This document shows positions 60,516-64,000 of a stretch of 64,000 nt of DNA, in pieces (position 1 is the stretch's first letter; each line of letters starts with the position of its first letter). The DNA is taken from the NCBI GenBank assembly GCA_934130285.1, contig CAKOXT010000001.1:310001-374000 (forward strand), given 5' to 3'. Below the pieces are notes generated by a model. The model was not told the DNA's origin. It saw only the letters and a list, made by a program, of their open reading frames with translations, and ran no database searches. The translations under genes were made by a program, and so were the position numbers. Source of the DNA: an uncultured Clostridia bacterium (GTDB taxonomy: Bacteria > Bacillota > Clostridia > TANB77 > CAG-508).

Positions 60516-62165
60516 TTAGTTTTCTTCATCTATATTTTCATCTTGATTATCACTATCGTCTCCATTATCGCTTTCATCACCGCTATTTTCTTGGTCATCG
60601 CTTTGGCTAGATGTTGGATTATTTGCTCTGTCTATATTTTCTTGTTCTCTTTTCTCTTCAGCTTCTTTTTCTTCTTGAGATCTTGTTTGTTCTATTAAAT
60701 CTCTTACTGTTGCTCTAGTTGCTAATAATTGTTTTAGTGTTAATAGTTCATCATTAGCTGGTTTGTTGAAGTAGTATGTTGTATTTCCATTTCTTTGCAT
60801 ATAGTAAATTGCTGTATAATATGCATTTAATACTATTGTTCCTTTTGTGGTTATGATTCCATATGATGTTATTCTTGCACTATTTGTCATAGCAAATACA
60901 ATTCCAGTAACATTGTCAGACAACGGAATTGTTAGTGTAGGCATTGCTGATGTATTATCAATTATTTTATCTGGTGTTTCACATCCAATTTCTGTGAATC
61001 TTGTGCTAGCTAATAATTGACCATCTACGCTATACAATCCATAAGCCTTATTTCTCATTACAGGAATACATTCTCCTGCAATTATATATTTATTTGTTAT
61101 TCCTTGTGATTTGTATGCAGACACGCTTGATAATCCTATTTGGTCATATTCAGTAGGAATTATGTCTTCGCCCTTTGCACTTACCACTCCAAATTTATTA
61201 TTTTTTTCTACTATATATAATTTTCTTGATGCATCTAATAGTTTTATGCTGTCATACTCTAGTTTTATTGTAGGTGATGCTTCACCTGGTTTTATCATTC
61301 CAAAATTTGAATTACTTGAAACTATGAATTCTCCTATACTTTGAACATATTCAACTGTATCATATTTCAAACTTATTACTTCTTTGTTTGTTGATAGGTC
61401 AACTACTCCATATTCTTCATCTTTTCCAACAACAGCATAATTATTACATAATGCTCTTTGGTTTTTGAAATTACTTGTTAATGTATATCCTTTTTGTGAT
61501 AATGATGAAGAATATGCTGATGTCAAAGCCTCTATCGTATAGAATTGCATTGTATTTCCATTTTGAATTATCATCATGTTTAAACCTTTATTAATTGCTT
61601 CTGTTGATGCGTACAAACTTTCTTCAAATAAAATTACAGGCTTTTCTAATGTAAATGATTCTACATCAAGTTCAACGTTTTCTTCTGAATTGTTTTGTTT
61701 TTCTTTTAAATCTTTTAGTTCTCCAGTATATTGCTCATTTGCTTTTATATTTTTAGAAATTTCGTTTGTATCTGCAAAAAAGTTAACATATTCGCCGCCA
61801 TTGTCTATATAGCATTTATCTTTTGTCTCATCTATATTGTCCGAACCATATGCTCCATTATTGTATTTATACCCTGCTATTTTAGAAATTGTTTCAATGT
61901 TGTAATATGCATTTCCTTGTGGATCAACTAACATAGCTGGTACTTTTTCTTCTCCTAATTGTATACTTTTTTCTTGATAGATTCCTTCTTCTGTCGTTAC
62001 TTCTACTGTTGATGTTTTATAAATCTGATCACCAAATTGAATCTTAGTTTTTTTGCTTTCTTGAGCCATTAAGATTAATAGTACAACTAAGACAACTGCA
62101 AAAATTATTACTGTTACTATTATTCCCATTAGTAACATCTTTTTCTTTTGATTTGTTTCGTCCAT
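60516..62165 (-). CDS. membrane-anchored WG-repeat protein with acidic tail
   Basis: A 549-residue protein. One helix at about 11-33, then a copper-amine-oxidase-like or similar N-terminal region to about 195. WG-like repeats follow at about 225-420 (EYGVVDLSTNKEVISLKYDT; NFGMIKPGEASPTIKLEYDS; KFGVVSAKGEDIIPTEYDQ; AYGLYSVDGQLLA). Each reads as a KWGxIxxxGxxxIxxxYD unit. The last 60 residues are very acidic and Asn/Ser-rich. The ATG follows AGGAGG, 17 bases after the tgt stop. Function unknown. Confidence 0.72.
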   Translation of the reverse strand: MDETNQKKKMLLMGIIVTVIIFAVVLVVLLILMAQESKKTKIQFGDQIYKTSTVEVTTEEGIYQEKSIQLGEEKVPAMLVDPQGNAYYNIETISKIAGYKYNNGAYGSDNIDETKDKCYIDNGGEYVNFFADTNEISKNIKANEQYTGELKDLKEKQNNSEENVELDVESFTLEKPVILFEESLYASTEAINKGLNMMIIQNGNTMQFYTIEALTSAYSSSLSQKGYTLTSNFKNQRALCNNYAVVGKDEEYGVVDLSTNKEVISLKYDTVEYVQSIGEFIVSSNSNFGMIKPGEASPTIKLEYDSIKLLDASRKLYIVEKNNKFGVVSAKGEDIIPTEYDQIGLSSVSAYKSQGITNKYIIAGECIPVMRNKAYGLYSVDGQLLASTRFTEIGCETPDKIIDNTSAMPTLTIPLSDNVTGIVFAMTNSARITSYGIITTKGTIVLNAYYTAIYYMQRNGNTTYYFNKPANDELLTLKQLLATRATVRDLIEQTRSQEEKEAEEKREQENIDRANNPTSSQSDDQENSGDESDNGDDSDNQDENIDEEN

Positions 62166-62182
62166 TTCTTAGATTCTTCCTC

Positions 62183-63322
62183 CTATTTTATATAACCATA
62201 TTTACGATAGAATTCATCTCTGAAGCTTCCTAAGTTATCATTTTCTATTTCAATTCTAACCTTATCCATTAAGTTAGTCAAGAATTTTATATTATGAATT
62301 GAAAGCAATCTTATTCCTAAAATTTCATTTGCTTTTATTAAGTGTCTTATGTAGGCTCTAGTGTAATTTTTACATGCATAGCAGTCACATTCTGGGTCTA
62401 ATGGAGTAAAATCATGTTCGTATGTTGCATTTCTTACAACAAGCTTTCCATGTGACGTTAAAGCTGTTCCGTGTCTTGCTATTCTTGTTGGTAGAACACA
62501 GTCACACATATCTATTCCAGCTATTGCTGCTTCTATTAAATAATCAGGTGTTCCAACTCCCATAAGATATCTAGGTTTGTCTTTTGGCATTAGTGGTGCT
62601 GTATACTGTAATATTTCTATGAATTTTTCTTTTGGTTCTCCAACACTTATTCCACCAATAGCATATCCAGGGAAATCTAATTCTATTAAATCTTCTGCAC
62701 TTTTCTTTCTTAGGTCTTCATAAAATCCACCCTGAATAATCCCAAATAATCCTTGATCTTCAGGCCTTTTGTGAGCTTCTTTACATCTTTTAGCCCAACG
62801 AGTTGTTCTTTCCATAGATTTCTTTGTATATTCATATGTTGATGGATATGGACAACATTCATCAAATGCCATCATAATATCTGAACCTAACGCATTTTCT
62901 ACTTCCATTGCTTTTTCAGGAGATAAGAATTTTTTACTTCCATCTAAATGTGATTGAAATTCTACTCCTTCTTCTGTTATCTTTCTCAATTTTCCTAAAC
63001 TAAATACTTGAAAACCGCCACTATCAGTTAATATTGGTCTGTCCCAATGCATAAAGTTATGTAATCCTCCTGCTTCTTTTACAAGTTCATGACCAGGTCT
63101 CAAAAACAAATGATATGTATTTGATAATATTATTTGAGCATTGACCTCTTTTAATTCTTCTGGGGTCATAGATTTTACTGTAGCCTGTGTTCCTACTGGC
63201 ATAAACACTGGCGTTTGGATATCTCCATGAGGTGTATGGATTACTCCTCTTCTTGCTCCTGTTTGCTTACATTCATGTAATAATTCATAAGTTATGGCTT
63301 GCTTTTTTTCCACTTTATTCAT
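62183..63322 (-). CDS. tgt: queuine tRNA-ribosyltransferase
   Basis: A 379-residue enzyme that swaps G34 of tRNAs for preQ1/queuine. Motifs: TPVFMPVGTQATVK near the start, ILTDSGGFQVFSL (catalytic Asp), CVLPTRIARHGTA, and the zinc site CDCYACKNYTRAYIRHL with a late His. Length is typical. The ATG at 63322 has AGAAAGG only 1 base away; a GTG at 63313 has better spacing, so the true start could be 3 codons later. It is followed by the WG-repeat gene and the sec-related genes, as in many Clostridia (but no yajC is seen). Confidence 0.96.
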   Translation of the reverse strand: MNKVEKKQAITYELLHECKQTGARRGVIHTPHGDIQTPVFMPVGTQATVKSMTPEELKEVNAQIILSNTYHLFLRPGHELVKEAGGLHNFMHWDRPILTDSGGFQVFSLGKLRKITEEGVEFQSHLDGSKKFLSPEKAMEVENALGSDIMMAFDECCPYPSTYEYTKKSMERTTRWAKRCKEAHKRPEDQGLFGIIQGGFYEDLRKKSAEDLIELDFPGYAIGGISVGEPKEKFIEILQYTAPLMPKDKPRYLMGVGTPDYLIEAAIAGIDMCDCVLPTRIARHGTALTSHGKLVVRNATYEHDFTPLDPECDCYACKNYTRAYIRHLIKANEILGIRLLSIHNIKFLTNLMDKVRIEIENDNLGSFRDEFYRKYGYIK

Positions 63323-63336
63323 CCTTTCTAAGTTTT

Positions 63337-63978
63337 TTAAATTTCTCTATCTGATTCCACATTTCTTGTTTTATCTATTGTATCTTTCCTTTCAACTACT
63401 GTTTGTGCTATTTGTGGTTCTATTTTTACTTTTATTCTTTCGTCAAAATCACTTTCTTTTGGCATTATCTTTTGTTGTATTGCTTGCTGAAATTCTTCTC
63501 TTCGCTCTCCAAATGATTTTTTTACGCCATATTTTAATACAGGTCTCTTAAATGCATCATATGTAATATCTATTTTTTTAAGTTTTACTTCTTTTTTGCC
63601 ATTTCCTATAACTTTATCTGCATTTTGCGAATCAGGTAAAGCTAGTACTCCTGTATGACGTGATTTTTCACCCAGAAAAATCAATTTTAATTTTCTCCAT
63701 GCTCTTTGTTCTTTGGCTGATAGATTTTCCATATCAGCATATCCATTTGCTTTATCATATAATTCTTCAAAATTAAAATGTTTATCTGTCAATCTAAATG
63801 TTATTTTTTCTATTGGCTTAGAAAAAGTTTTTATTTCTTCTTTTGCAGCCTCTCTCTGAACCCTGTATAAAGCTAAAATATCACTTAATTTATTGTTTTC
63901 AGCATTAGTATACCTTCCGCTGTCTTTTTTATATGATATTATCGCATTTTTTCTGGCTTCGATTGATGCTTTTGCCAT
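63337..63978 (-). CDS. unknown basic protein, 213 residues, start uncertain
   Basis: Not recognised. A Lys/Arg-rich soluble protein with helical stretches (ENLSAKEQRAWRKLKLIFLG; ERREEFQQAIQQK). No signal peptide, helix or known motif. No ribosome site is visible before the ATG at 63978, and the frame stays open to the window edge upstream, so the real start may lie outside. It is 14 bases upstream of tgt and likely cotranscribed. Confidence 0.55.
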   Translation of the reverse strand: MAKASIEARKNAIISYKKDSGRYTNAENNKLSDILALYRVQREAAKEEIKTFSKPIEKITFRLTDKHFNFEELYDKANGYADMENLSAKEQRAWRKLKLIFLGEKSRHTGVLALPDSQNADKVIGNGKKEVKLKKIDITYDAFKRPVLKYGVKKSFGERREEFQQAIQQKIMPKESDFDERIKVKIEPQIAQTVVERKDTIDKTRNVESDREI

Positions 63979-64000
63979 TTTTTTAAGATCTGTAAAGTTC

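Noticed and set aside
1..64000. CRISPR arrays, tRNA and rRNA genes
   Set aside because: No regularly spaced repeats, and no cloverleaf or rRNA-like stretches were noticed by eye; this was not a computed search.

Overview
The window is AT-rich chromosomal DNA from a low-GC Gram-positive bacterium of the Bacillota, most likely an uncultured, probably gut-associated, member of the Clostridia. The support is: strong AGGAGG ribosome sites with some TTG and GTG starts, the MurT/GatD lipid II amidation pair, a dipicolinate synthase B-like flavoprotein (spore pathway family), a TasA/SipW-type matrix operon, VanW-like and WG-repeat surface proteins, and clostridial secD-secF-tgt synteny. The species cannot be named from sequence alone. 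I saw no rRNA, tRNA, CRISPR array, insertion sequence or prophage.

Layout. 1-4.9 kb: a minus-strand surface operon running tasA-like, sipW-like signal peptidase, DUF5305 protein and a BspA-like leucine-rich surface protein cut by the window edge. 5.1-6.5 kb: tag glycosylase and a nucleoside phosphorylase. 6.6-11.6 kb: a cluster of small independent units (TPM/LemA pair, orphan genes, tiny membrane proteins), each with its own consensus promoter and terminator. 11.6-20.1 kb: DUF6873 and a tyrosine phosphatase, membrane proteins, a MacB/FtsX-like ABC exporter, a PPC-domain protein, and a plus-strand Xer-type recombinase with coaD. 20.2-30.9 kb: unknown coiled-coil and acidic-repeat proteins, a DnaB-like ATPase, a polysaccharide deacetylase, murT-gatD, orphan dpaB and a PIN-PhoH protein. 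31-38.4 kb: a PMT-type mannosyltransferase, a GldA/F/G-like ABC system, and vanW-trmB. 38.6-40.7 kb: a two-component system. 41-56.9 kb: a long minus-strand block with the zinc transporter (znuA, znuC, and a separated znuB), a spermidine synthase-like membrane protein, a polyprenyl-phosphate transporter (DUF368), nadD, tmk, metG, an unknown 550-residue protein and glmM. 57-64 kb: divergent secF/secD, an HD hydrolase, a TIGR04086 membrane protein, a WG-repeat protein, tgt and an unknown protein.

Themes. Envelope work dominates: GlmM makes a peptidoglycan precursor, MurT/GatD amidates lipid II, DUF368 recycles the lipid carrier, PMT may glycosylate surface proteins, and VanW, NodB deacetylase, TasA/SipW and BspA shape the surface. 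Two gene populations are visible by eye. One is very AT-rich and arranged in operons. The other is a set of isolated, less AT-rich units (10536, 21614, 25163, 29526 and probably the 6.6-11.6 kb cluster), most of them with a near-perfect TTGAxx-17-TATAAT promoter and a private terminator. Several enzymes look degenerate at key residues: a peroxiredoxin without its peroxidatic cysteine, a PIN-PhoH without PIN acids, and SecD/SecF without their conserved membrane motifs. The best candidates for something new are the expanded TasA/SipW surface operon, a hairpin leader shared by murT and metG, and a GC-rich structured intergenic island at about 40.83-40.95 kb.
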